Part shown: in pieces, positions 8,380 through 15,116 of the stretch
Layout of the letters: each line of letters begins with the position of its first letter
How positions within the stretch are numbered: position 1 is the first letter of the stretch
Source of the DNA: JBBRYW01 sp038237235
Lineage (GTDB): Bacteria; Actinomycetota; Thermoleophilia; Gaiellales; Gaiellaceae
Assembly (NCBI GenBank): GCA_038237235.1
Contig: JBBRYW010000021.1
Location: forward strand, 1 to 32,474
Direction: 5' to 3'
Length of the DNA stretch: 32,474 nt
Notes under the pieces: generated by a model
What the model was told of the DNA's origin: nothing
The model's input: the letters and a program-made list of their open reading frames with translations, nothing else
The model's database searches: none
Translations under genes and position numbers: made by a program

Positions 8380-9305
8380 CCCGCATCGTCGCGACGGGTC
8401 CGGTCGCACCACCCGCCGAGGAGCTCCTCGGCGAGATCGTCGTCGCCGGCCCGGGTCAGCTTCCGGCGCTCCTCCCCGAGGCGGAGGTGCTGATCGTGCG
8501 TGGAGGGACCGTGATCACAGCCGAGATGATCGAGACAGCCGGCCGCCTGAGAGTGATCGGCCGGAGCGGTGTCGGTTTCTCCGAGGTCGACGTCGATGCG
8601 GCGACGCGGCGAGGAATCCCGGTCGTGATCACGCCTCAGTCCGGCGCGCAGGCCGTCGCGGAGGGCGCGCTGGCGCTGATGCTCGCGCTGGGCAAACGGC
8701 TGCCGGAGCTCCACCGGGTCGTTCGGGAGGGCCGCTGGAGCGCGCGCGACGAGGTCGAGCTCCGCGATCTGCACGGCTCGACGATCGGCATCGTCGGCCT
8801 CGGGCGCATCGGCCTGCGGCTCGCCCGCCTCCTGGAACCCTTCGAGCCGCGACTCCTCGCGCACGATCCCTACGCCGGCGAATCGAAGGACGTGGCGCTG
8901 GTAGACCTGCGGACGCTCTTTGCGAAGAGTGACTTCGTCTCGCTCCACGCACCGCTGACACCCGAGACGAAGGACCTCGTGAGCTCGAAGCTGCTCGCAG
9001 AGGCCAAGCCCGGCCTCGTTCTCGTCAATCTCGCCCGGGGCGGACTCGTGAGCTCCCTCGACGATTTGCTCGCGGCACTGGAATCGGGCCGGCTCGGCGG
9101 GGTCGGGCTCGATGTGTTCGAACCGGAGCCGCCCGATCCGGCACACCGGCTGTTCGACCACCCGCGCGTCGTCTGCACTCCACATGCCCTCTGGCGGACG
9201 CCACAGGCCCTCGAGGGAGTCTTCCGCGAGTTGGCCGAGGGAGTCCTGGCGGCGCTCCGAGGCGAGCGGCCGGCGGCTGTCGCAAACCCGAGTCTCTACA
9301 GCTGA
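8376..9305 (+). CDS. D-isomer-specific 2-hydroxyacid dehydrogenase
   Basis: This is an NAD-dependent D-2-hydroxyacid dehydrogenase (SerA/hydroxypyruvate-reductase superfamily), 309 aa from GTG 8376. The Rossmann motif GLGRIG is at about 141-146, with D164 following the second strand. The catalytic triad is visible as R221 (NLARGGLV), a Glu at about 249-251 (FEPEPPD) and H270 (CTPHALW). The start is inferred from the GTGA overlap with the aldolase and from homology beginning immediately after it. As the last gene of the operon, it may reduce a 2-keto acid or hydroxypyruvate/tartronate-semialdehyde-type product released by the aldolase; that role is inference. Its last 10 nt overlap the convergent oxidoreductase gene. 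Confidence 0.9.
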   Translation: MTRIVATGPVAPPAEELLGEIVVAGPGQLPALLPEAEVLIVRGGTVITAEMIETAGRLRVIGRSGVGFSEVDVDAATRRGIPVVITPQSGAQAVAEGALALMLALGKRLPELHRVVREGRWSARDEVELRDLHGSTIGIVGLGRIGLRLARLLEPFEPRLLAHDPYAGESKDVALVDLRTLFAKSDFVSLHAPLTPETKDLVSSKLLAEAKPGLVLVNLARGGLVSSLDDLLAALESGRLGGVGLDVFEPEPPDPAHRLFDHPRVVCTPHALWRTPQALEGVFRELAEGVLAALRGERPAAVANPSLYS

Positions 9306-10450
9306 CCGACGGCTCCGCCCGGCCTGCGGACTTCTTCCCACTTGCCCGACTCGCAGGAGCGCGCCATCGCGTCGATCACCTCCGCTGCGGCCAGGATCTC
9401 GCGCACGCCCGGCTCCCGCTGCTGCCCGTCGGCGACCGACTGGAGGAATCGGAACGCCTCGATCACCTTCAGGTCGTCGTAGCCCATCGGGATCCCCTGA
9501 CCCGGCTGGAAGTGGGCGAAATCGGGATGCTGCGGGCCCATCAGCACGCGGGTGGAGCCGGCGTCTCCAGTCACGGCTTCGGAGTAGACCTCGAGCTCGT
9601 TCATCCGCTCGAAGTTCCAACTGACCGCGCCGCGCTCGCCGTTCGCCTCGAACGTGTAGCGGGACTCGGCGCCGACGATCACGCGGCTGACCTCGATCGT
9701 GCCTTTGACGGCGTTCTCGAACTCCACGAGCGCGGCGGCCCAGTCCTCGTTGTCGACCTCGCCGAGCTCGGTCGCGTCCTCCACGACGCTGAAGTGCGTC
9801 CCACTCCCTTGCTCGACCCTGGGCCGCCGCGGGATCAGGATCGCCGACGCTGCCGAGACGCGCACGATCGGTCCGAGGAGAAACTGGGCGAGGTCGACGG
9901 CGTGCGAGCCGAGATCCGCGAGGATGCCGAGGCCCGCGAGCTCCCGCGAGAAGCGCCACGAGAGCGCGCCCCTGGGATTCGCCGCGTAGCTCGCGACGAA
10001 CTGCATTCGAAAGTGGTTGATCGCACCTAGCGCACCAGAGTCGATCAGGGCCTTCGCGTGCTGCACTGCCGGCGGGTGCCGGTAGTTCAAGCCGACGATC
10101 GTCCTGATCCCGGCCCGCTCGGCCGCCTCGGCGATCTCCGCTGTCTCGCTCGCGAAACGACCGAGCGGCTTCTCACCCCAGAAATGCTTTCCGGCCTCGG
10201 CGGCCGCGAGCGCCATCTCGCGGTGCATGAAGTTCGGCGCGGTAATGCTCACCGCGTCCACCTCGGGATCTGCGATCACGTCGAGCCAGCGCGTTGTCGA
10301 CCGCTCGTAGCCGAGCCTCGCAGCGGCGAGCGCCGCCCGCTCGGGCACCTCGTCGGCCGCGGCCACGAGGCGGGCGACCCCGTCGCACTCGGGGAAGTGA
10401 ACCGGCACACGCCGATACGAGGCCGAGTGGAGCTCTCCCATCCAGCCCAC
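9296..10450 (-). CDS. Gfo/Idh/MocA family oxidoreductase, N-terminus disrupted
   Basis: This is a Gfo/Idh/MocA dehydrogenase, about 384 aa from the first usual start (GTG 10450). Visible motifs are GEKPLG (Glu-Lys-Pro with Gly in place of the common Cys) and the second-domain segment AGLGILADLGSHAVDLAQF. The first available start cuts into the Rossmann motif: codons further upstream, in frame, encode IGIGLLGVGWMG, which is the expected family N-terminus. A GTG at 10476 overlapping the previous stop as GTGA would be the natural start, but it is one base out of frame. A one-base deletion just after that GTG would explain this. It is the third gene of a minus-strand run and ends 10 nt inside the convergent hydroxyacid dehydrogenase. 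The family is sure; function and integrity are uncertain. Confidence 0.82.
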   Translation of the reverse strand: MGWMGELHSASYRRVPVHFPECDGVARLVAAADEVPERAALAAARLGYERSTTRWLDVIADPEVDAVSITAPNFMHREMALAAAEAGKHFWGEKPLGRFASETAEIAEAAERAGIRTIVGLNYRHPPAVQHAKALIDSGALGAINHFRMQFVASYAANPRGALSWRFSRELAGLGILADLGSHAVDLAQFLLGPIVRVSAASAILIPRRPRVEQGSGTHFSVVEDATELGEVDNEDWAAALVEFENAVKGTIEVSRVIVGAESRYTFEANGERGAVSWNFERMNELEVYSEAVTGDAGSTRVLMGPQHPDFAHFQPGQGIPMGYDDLKVIEAFRFLQSVADGQQREPGVREILAAAEVIDAMARSCESGKWEEVRRPGGAVGQL

Positions 10451-10472
10451 CCCGAGCAGACCGATCCCGATC

Positions 10473-11444
10473 TCACGCCGGGTCGTCGCTCACCCCGCTC
10501 ACTCGTACGACTCTACGCTCGGCACGGGAGCGATCGCAGGCCGCGGCGATCTGGAGGGCAAGCAGCGCCTCGCGGCCCGGGCACGGGTTCGCGCGCGCTC
10601 CTCGGACGGCCTCGAGCCACAACCGCATCTCCGTGTCGAAGGCAGCAGCGAAGCGATCCAGAAAACCCCGATACGGCCGCTCGCCGGGTCCGGACGCAGC
10701 CGCCTCCACCGACCGGAGCGGCGTGTGCTCGTCGAGCCCGACGGCGATGGAGTCCTCCGAGCCGAGCACCTCGGCACGGACGTCGTAGCCCCGGGGATCG
10801 TGCCGCGTACCGGCGACGAGGACCGGCATTTCGTCGTCCAACGTCACGAGTGCCGCCGCGGTGTCGATATCGCCGTGTCGGGCGAAGCGCTCCCAGCGGC
10901 GAGCGGCGCCCGTTGCGAATACCTCGACCGCCTCGCGCCCGGTCAGCCAGCGGGCGACGTCGAAATCGTGAATCAGGAGATCTCGATAGATGCCTCCGCT
11001 CCCCGGAATGAAGCGCTCGGGCGAAGGCTCGTGGTCAAAGGAGCTGAGGCGCACGCAGTAGAGCGTCCCGAGGGCGCCCTCCGCGACCAGCCGCCTCGCC
11101 TCGGCGAAGCCCGGGTCGAAACGGCGCTGAAAGGAGACCTGCAGGAGCACGCCCGCCCGTTCCGCGCGCTCGACCGCCTCCCGGGTCTCTCGAAGCGTCA
11201 GCGCGATTGGCTTCTCGCAAAGCATTGGGAGCCCGCGGTCGGCGCAGGCGGCAATCTGACCCGGATGATCAGGTGTGGCCGACGAGATCACCACAGCGTC
11301 GACGCTGGCAGCGAGCACCTCTTCGACCGGCCGCCCGCGAGCCGGATCGCCGCTGCCGACGAGCACCTCGAGATCCGCCTCCCGCTCCAGCCACCCCGCG
11401 CGAAAGGCGCCCATTCGGCCGGTTCCGAGAACTCCGATCCTCAT
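10473..11444 (-). CDS. Gfo/Idh/MocA family dehydrogenase, inositol-dehydrogenase-like
   Basis: This is a 323-aa NAD(P)-dependent dehydrogenase of the Gfo/Idh/MocA family. The Rossmann motif LGTGRMG is at about residues 6-12, and CEKPIAL carries K78. The segment GGIYRDLLIHDFDVARWL places D155 and H159 as in myo-inositol 2-dehydrogenases. Length and motif order match the IolG subgroup. It is coupled to the upstream IolG-like gene by an ATGA overlap (11441-11444) and should be expressed with it. It could oxidise a different inositol stereoisomer or act on an inosose or sugar. Confidence 0.9.
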   Translation of the reverse strand: MRIGVLGTGRMGAFRAGWLEREADLEVLVGSGDPARGRPVEEVLAASVDAVVISSATPDHPGQIAACADRGLPMLCEKPIALTLRETREAVERAERAGVLLQVSFQRRFDPGFAEARRLVAEGALGTLYCVRLSSFDHEPSPERFIPGSGGIYRDLLIHDFDVARWLTGREAVEVFATGAARRWERFARHGDIDTAAALVTLDDEMPVLVAGTRHDPRGYDVRAEVLGSEDSIAVGLDEHTPLRSVEAAASGPGERPYRGFLDRFAAAFDTEMRLWLEAVRGARANPCPGREALLALQIAAACDRSRAERRVVRVSGVSDDPA

Positions 11445-12448
11445 CCGATCGCGTCGAGCGAAACGGCCCGTCCCTCGGCGGCCGAGCGCACCGCGGCGAG
11501 CGACGCGGCGAGGGCGGCGCGCCCGTCGTGACCCGTGACCGGACTGGCCGCGCCCTCGAGAGCGTCGGCGAAAGCCTCGAGCTCGCGGACGTACGCGGGC
11601 GCGTAGCGGTCGAGGAAGAAGTGCGGCAGCACAGGCTCGTGGAATCCAGTGGCATCCGCGACTACCGTCGTGTCGCGCACCTCGTTCCGCGCCTGCACCA
11701 TGCCCTCGCTCCCGTGCACCTCGAGCCGCTGGTCGTAGCCGTAGCTCGAAACCCAACAGTTGTCGATTGCGCCGAGCGCGCCGGTATCCAGCACCACCGT
11801 CGTCACGGCCGTATCGACGAGTCCGAGCTCGCGCGAGTCCTCGGAGGCGAGCGCGCCGGCACGCGTGCTGACCTCCGCGATCTCGGCGCCGGACACGAAA
11901 CGAACCAGGTCGAGGTCGTGCGTCGTCGTCTCCATCAGGAGCCCCGGCGTCTGCTCGAGGTAGGCCCGAGGCGGGGGCTCGGGGTCGCGGGCGGTGATCC
12001 TGATGATCAGCGGAGCGCCGACTCGGCCTTCCGCTATCGCCTCGCGCAGGGCGGCGAAGTTTCGGTCGAAGCGCCGGTTGTAGCCGATCTGGAGCACGAT
12101 TCCCGCCGCCTCGGTGGCCTCCAGGGCCTCGTCCGCGGCGGCGAGGTCAACCGTGATCGGCTTCTCGCAGAAGACGTGCTTGCCCGCGTTCGCGGCGGCG
12201 ATGATCTGCTCCGCGTGGAATCGCGGCGGCGAGCACAGCAGGAGCGCCTCGACCTCCGAGCGTTCGAGCAGCTCACGCCAGTCGTCGTGCGAATCCCAAC
12301 CGAAGTGGTTCGCAAGTCGCTCGGACGCGCTCCGAGCGGGATCAGCGACCGCGACGACGCGCAGGCGTTCGACGCCGCTCGCGATGTTCTCCGCGTGCAG
12401 CCGCCCGATCTGCCCGGCGCCCACGATCGCGACGAGATGCTCGACCAC
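11441..12448 (-). CDS. iolG: Inositol 2-dehydrogenase-like (IolG family)
   Basis: This is a 335-aa member of the IolG group, which oxidises myo-inositol to 2-keto-myo-inositol with NAD. The Rossmann motif VGAGQIGRLHAENIA is at about residues 9-23, and CEKPITVD carries K96. The segments IGYNRRFDRNFAALREAI and ARDPEPPP are strongly characteristic of IolG-type proteins. The active-site region reads LLMETTTHDLDLVRF, with H177 and D178 in place but Glu (E173) where B. subtilis IolG has Asp172. The GTG start at 12448 lies 9 nt after a TAGCAT hexamer. It is the first gene of the three-dehydrogenase run. Together with the IolD-like gene it is the best evidence that the island handles a cyclitol. Confidence 0.87.
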   Translation of the reverse strand: MVEHLVAIVGAGQIGRLHAENIASGVERLRVVAVADPARSASERLANHFGWDSHDDWRELLERSEVEALLLCSPPRFHAEQIIAAANAGKHVFCEKPITVDLAAADEALEATEAAGIVLQIGYNRRFDRNFAALREAIAEGRVGAPLIIRITARDPEPPPRAYLEQTPGLLMETTTHDLDLVRFVSGAEIAEVSTRAGALASEDSRELGLVDTAVTTVVLDTGALGAIDNCWVSSYGYDQRLEVHGSEGMVQARNEVRDTTVVADATGFHEPVLPHFFLDRYAPAYVRELEAFADALEGAASPVTGHDGRAALAASLAAVRSAAEGRAVSLDAIG

Positions 12449-12457
12449 CCGGCGAGG

Positions 12458-12463
12458 ATGCTA
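12458..12463 (-). promoter_or_regulatory. Candidate -10 element for the iolG run
   Basis: TAGCAT read on the minus strand lies 9 nt before the GTG start at 12448. There is no Shine-Dalgarno in between, so the message may be leaderless or nearly so. No convincing -35 box is visible. Confidence 0.35.
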
Positions 12464-12630
12464 CAGCGACAATTCGAGCCATGACTCCTCGCCAGTACCG
12501 CGCGCATACTCGAAGGATCGGGAGCGGTTTCCTCGTCGGTGATTCTGAGCACGCTCGCCCGGGCTGCGGCCGGGAGCGCGGCCGTGTCGCTCCAGCCGTT
12601 TACGGTCACCGCGAAGTCAGGGTTTGGAAC

Positions 12631-12788
12631 TATCGCCCGCACGCCCCGCTTCGGACTCTCCGGCAACTGAAGGAGGCGGGAGACTTCGAGGCTGTCGTGT
12701 CGTTCGGGCTGGGCTGCGGAGACACGTGGACTTCAAGGTCTTCCAGCTGAGCGGCCCTGGCCGGGTCGTGATCGACGTGGCTCGCTGA
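12631..12788 (+). pseudogene. Remnant of an AMIN-like domain protein (C-terminal end, frameshifted)
   Basis: The last roughly 45 residues of an actinobacterial AMIN-like domain protein can be read here in two frames. The first frame gives LRQLKEAGDFEAVVSFGLG (about 12655-12711). After a shift, the second gives LRRHVDFKVFQLSGP followed by GRVVIDVAR and a stop at 12786-12788. Both halves match the usual end of that domain, where a conserved 'GDFEGVVTFGLG' is followed by 'PFRVFTLSGPPRLVVDV'. A missing base near 12705-12716 would restore one frame. The N-terminal part of the domain and any signal peptide are not recognisable upstream, so the gene looks truncated as well as shifted. The preceding stretch 12449-12630 holds nothing I can identify. 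Confidence 0.6.
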
Positions 12789-12790
12789 GC

Positions 12791-13225
12791 CTAGACCGAT
12801 TCGTCCCCGGCGTTCCTAATCGCATCGAGGAGCTCGCCGGTGGTGTAGACGGCGACGCCAGCCGCCTCCACGTCTTTGTCCTGCGACCAGATCGGGAGCG
12901 AACAGGCAAGAGCGAGTGCGACCGTCGGCCAGTCCTCCGGATCGCGCTGAGCCATGCGCTGCTGGGCCACTTTGCGATGGGAGTCGCAAACCTCCGGAGG
13001 CTGCCAGTCAACTGGCATGGAGCTGAGCGCCGCTAGCAGGAGGCTGGCATCGAGCGCCCGGCGCTCGGCCAATGCCGGGATGTGCCGGGCGACCTCTTCC
13101 GCCACAGCCTGGGTAGCGAGACACGTGGGGCCGACAGGCGACGCGAAGACGAGGCGAGCTCGGCCACCGATCAGCGCGGAAAGAACGACGTTCGCGTCAG
13201 CGACGACGACGGGAGGCAGCGAAAT
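12791..13225 (-). CDS. vapC: PIN-domain toxin, VapC type
   Basis: This is a ribonuclease toxin of the PIN family, about 144 aa. The acidic active-site residues are all present: D10 in VVVADANVVLSAL, E43/E44 in AVAEEVARHI, D95/D98 in RDPEDWPTVALAL and D116/D118 in WSQDKDVEAAG. The DPEDWP...LPIW arrangement is typical of the PIN_3 group. The only conventional start in this frame (GTG 13105) would remove the first catalytic Asp. The protein must therefore begin upstream, where the only candidates before an in-frame stop are ATT 13225 (9 nt after a GAGGAGGAGG ribosome site) and CTG 13219. ATT is preferred. The gene overlaps the antitoxin by about 29 nt, as expected for a coupled pair. Confidence 0.8.
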   Translation of the reverse strand: MSLPPVVVADANVVLSALIGGRARLVFASPVGPTCLATQAVAEEVARHIPALAERRALDASLLLAALSSMPVDWQPPEVCDSHRKVAQQRMAQRDPEDWPTVALALACSLPIWSQDKDVEAAGVAVYTTGELLDAIRNAGDESV

Positions 13226-13451
13226 CGCTCAGGACCTCCTCCTCGGTCACGCTTCGAGCTTTGCGCTGTGCTGCGATCTGTTCGCTGAGACGAAGGAAGA
13301 CCTCGCGCCGCAGATCCTTCGGCAGCTCGGGCGCGTCCCAGGGAAGGAAGAACCCGGCAGGCCGACCCTCGCGGGTGACGAGGATGATGTCTTCAGAGCG
13401 GAACATCTCACTCGCTCGATCGCGGAAGTCCCGCACGGTTACCACTCGCAT
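13197..13451 (-). CDS. Antitoxin, Phd/YefM family
   Basis: This 84-aa antitoxin has the Phd/YefM-type N-terminal DNA-binding fold: VTVRDFRDRASEMF at about residues 4-17, then ILVTREGRPAGFFLPW. Its C-terminal half is charged and helical and would wrap the PIN toxin encoded next. The ATG at 13451 overlaps the edge of a 22-bp palindrome, the expected site for autorepression by the antitoxin or toxin-antitoxin complex. No Shine-Dalgarno precedes the ATG, and a TAAGGT hexamer lies 6 nt upstream, so transcription may be leaderless. Confidence 0.85.
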   Translation of the reverse strand: MRVVTVRDFRDRASEMFRSEDIILVTREGRPAGFFLPWDAPELPKDLRREVFLRLSEQIAAQRKARSVTEEEVLSDFAASRRRR

Positions 13452-13472
13452 GTGATCACCTTAGTGGTCACA
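13451..13472. promoter_or_regulatory. Palindromic operator of the toxin-antitoxin pair
   Basis: The arms TGTGATCAC and GTGGTCACA are separated by CTTA and match at 8 of 9 positions. The element overlaps the first base of the antitoxin gene and the candidate -10 (TAAGGT at 13458-13463 on the minus strand). It is therefore well placed to block transcription when bound by the antitoxin. The assignment is by position and symmetry only. Confidence 0.6.
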
Positions 13473-13522
13473 CACTAGCATGGGCCGGGCCGGGCGCTTG
13501 CTCCGCACCCACGAGCCTGCCT

Positions 13523-14029
13523 TCAGCCGAGAGACAAGGTGCCGGCGAACGCGAGCCGGGCAGCCTCGAGGCGATGCTCCTCGAGTCCGACGAGCTGCGC
13601 CTCGGCGCGTCCCTCCAGCCCGGCGAGATCGAAATCGCCCAGAGGCGACTCTTCCCCACCCAGCTGTTGGAGCGCCCGCCACATCGCCCGCTTGCCCGTC
13701 ACGCCGGCGACGAGACCTTCGAGCTCGACCAGACGACTCAGCGGCGAGTAACCGGTCAAGCGCCCATTCAGCTTGAGTCGACCGACACGCTCGGCCGCGC
13801 GCGCCAGGACCGGCTTCAGCGTCGACTCGGGGGCCCCGACCGCATGCATCAGGCGCTCGAGCGTCTCACGGTCCTCGATGATCTCCTGCAGAAACTGCTC
13901 GAGAAAGTCGCCGAGAGCCGAGCGTCGATTGCTGCGGAGCGAGCGCCTGGTGAGGTCGATGCCGAACGAGCCTCCGGCCAGATGGTCGTTCAGGTAGATG
14001 TCGAGCAGGCGGTCGATGGATGCTCCATT
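13523..14029 (-). CDS. Conserved hypothetical protein (start disrupted)
   Basis: The continuous minus-strand reading frame from about 14023 to the stop at 13523 encodes a soluble, helix-rich protein of about 165 aa. Recognisable segments are ASIDRLLDIYLNDHLAG at the N-terminus, EDRETLERLM in the middle, and VGRLKLNGRLTGYSPLSRL and then VELEGLVAGVTGKRAMWRAL towards the end. This resembles a small uncharacterised family I recall from actinobacteria; its function is unknown. No standard start exists in frame between the upstream TAG (14072) and the first conserved residues. An ATG at 14026-14028 is one base out of frame and would fit if a base has been lost within its first codons. The gene lies downstream of a 57-aa gene, probably in the same transcript. 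Confidence 0.65.
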   Translation of the reverse strand, partial: NGASIDRLLDIYLNDHLAGGSFGIDLTRRSLRSNRRSALGDFLEQFLQEIIEDRETLERLMHAVGAPESTLKPVLARAAERVGRLKLNGRLTGYSPLSRLVELEGLVAGVTGKRAMWRALQQLGGEESPLGDFDLAGLEGRAEAQLVGLEEHRLEAARLAFAGTLSLG

Positions 14030-14071
14030 CCCGCCTTTCGCCTCCTTAATCCACGGTGTGCCTCGGGCTGG

Positions 14072-14245
14072 CTAGCCTGCGCTACCCGGCCCTTCCCCTT
14101 CCCCTCCCCGAGGCTTCTTGTCGAGACGCGTGCGCAGCTGGCTGACGCGCTCGCGGTTCTTCGGGTCACGAGCGGCACGCTGGGCCTCGCTTATCAGGCG
14201 ACGTCCTTGCGGGCTACGAGCGAGCTTGATCAGACGACCGAACAT
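14072..14245 (-). CDS. Small basic conserved protein, 57 aa
   Basis: This short gene encodes a basic protein beginning MFGRLIKLARSPQGRRLI, followed by SEAQRAARDPKNRERVSQLR and ending in a Gly/Glu-rich tail. It has no membrane segment and is probably one or two helices. An AAGGAG ribosome site lies about 11 nt before the ATG. I recall similar 'FGRLIKLA...QRAARDPKNR' small proteins in actinobacteria, but no function is known. It is followed after about 45 nt by the disrupted hypothetical gene on the same strand, and it diverges from the uronate-dehydrogenase-like gene across about 80 nt. Confidence 0.65.
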   Translation of the reverse strand: MFGRLIKLARSPQGRRLISEAQRAARDPKNRERVSQLRTRLDKKPRGGEGEGPGSAG

Positions 14246-14316
14246 CACGATGGCATCTCCTTGCGTAGGGTCGGCTTAGCGTAACCGCCGATCGCCTGGC
14301 TCGGCGCGCCGGGGTG

Positions 14317-14322
14317 TAGCCT
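14317..14322 (+). promoter_or_regulatory. Candidate -10 element for the uronate-dehydrogenase-like gene
   Basis: TAGCCT lies 6 nt before the ATG at 14329, and no Shine-Dalgarno is present between them, consistent with a leaderless transcript. No clear -35 is seen. Confidence 0.35.
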
Positions 14323-14328
14323 CGCCTG

Positions 14329-15096
14329 ATGCAGCGCCGCATCCTCGTCACCGGCGCCGAAGGCACGATCGGAACCGCCGTCAGGCAGTACCTCTCCGAG
14401 CGATACGAGCTCGTCTCGCTGACCCTGACTCCGCAGCGGTTCCCGAGCCACGTCGCGGACATCTCCGACCTCGAGGCGATCCAGCCTGCCTTTGCCGGTG
14501 TTGACTCAGTCGTCCACCTGGCGGCCTCGGCGGCGATCGAGACGCCATGGGACGCCGTGCTTCAGAACAACCTCGTGGGTACCTACAACGTTTTCGAGGC
14601 GGCGCACCGGGCGGGCGCCTCCCGCGTCGTGTTCGCGTCATCGAATCACGCCGTCGGCATGTACGAGCTCGACGGCGCGCCGGAGCTCTACGAGCCTGAC
14701 GATTCCCGCAGCTACGACCATGCGGTCGAGCTCCGTCCCGATTCGCTGTACGGAGTCTCGAAAGCGTACGGCGAGGCACTCGGCCGCCTGTACATGGAAC
14801 GACACGGCCTGCGCGTCTTCTGCCTCCGGATCGGAGCAGTGCGGGCAGGCGACGATCCGACCGCGCCGACCGAGAGCCCCCTGCTGGATCTTGACGCCCA
14901 AGGGCTCAGAAACCGCCTCAGGGCCGTCTGGCTCAGCCGTCGCGACTGCGCCGAGCTGATCGGGCGCTGCCTCGACGTCGAGGACGTACGCTGGGCCATC
15001 GTCTACGGCGTCTCGAACAATCCGCGGCGCTTCTGGGACCTCAACCACGCACGCGAGCTGCTTGGCTGGGAACCGGAGGACTCCGCTCCGGCGTAG
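14329..15096 (+). CDS. NAD-dependent epimerase/dehydratase, uronate-dehydrogenase-like
   Basis: This is an extended-type SDR, 255 aa, in the size range of uronate dehydrogenase (Udh), which oxidises D-glucuronate or D-galacturonate to the aldarolactone. It shows the N-terminal GAEGTIG nucleotide motif (about residues 9-15), SSNHAVGMY at about 104-112 and the catalytic pair Y141/K145 in RPDSLYGVSKAYGE. The C-terminal WLSRRDCAELI and NNPRRFWDLNHAREL regions also resemble Udh. The SSNH-x-V-G and RPDSLYGVSK segments are particularly like that family. It stands alone rather than in an operon. In this setting it could link uronates derived from inositol or pectin to aldarate catabolism; that link is inference. 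Confidence 0.8.
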   Translation: MQRRILVTGAEGTIGTAVRQYLSERYELVSLTLTPQRFPSHVADISDLEAIQPAFAGVDSVVHLAASAAIETPWDAVLQNNLVGTYNVFEAAHRAGASRVVFASSNHAVGMYELDGAPELYEPDDSRSYDHAVELRPDSLYGVSKAYGEALGRLYMERHGLRVFCLRIGAVRAGDDPTAPTESPLLDLDAQGLRNRLRAVWLSRRDCAELIGRCLDVEDVRWAIVYGVSNNPRRFWDLNHARELLGWEPEDSAPA

Positions 15097-15116
15097 TCTT
15101 CGGCGCGACCTCCGGC

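Noticed and set aside
12478..12666. A minus-strand reading upstream of iolG (beginning MPESPKRGVRAIVPN)
   Set aside because: It looks partly protein-like, but it runs on into a shadow of iolG, overlaps the AMIN-like remnant on the other strand and matches nothing I recognise.
13574..14284. A 236-codon plus-strand frame
   Set aside because: It runs antisense to two more protein-like minus-strand genes and shows no domain or start signal. The minus-strand reading is preferred, although its own start is problematic.
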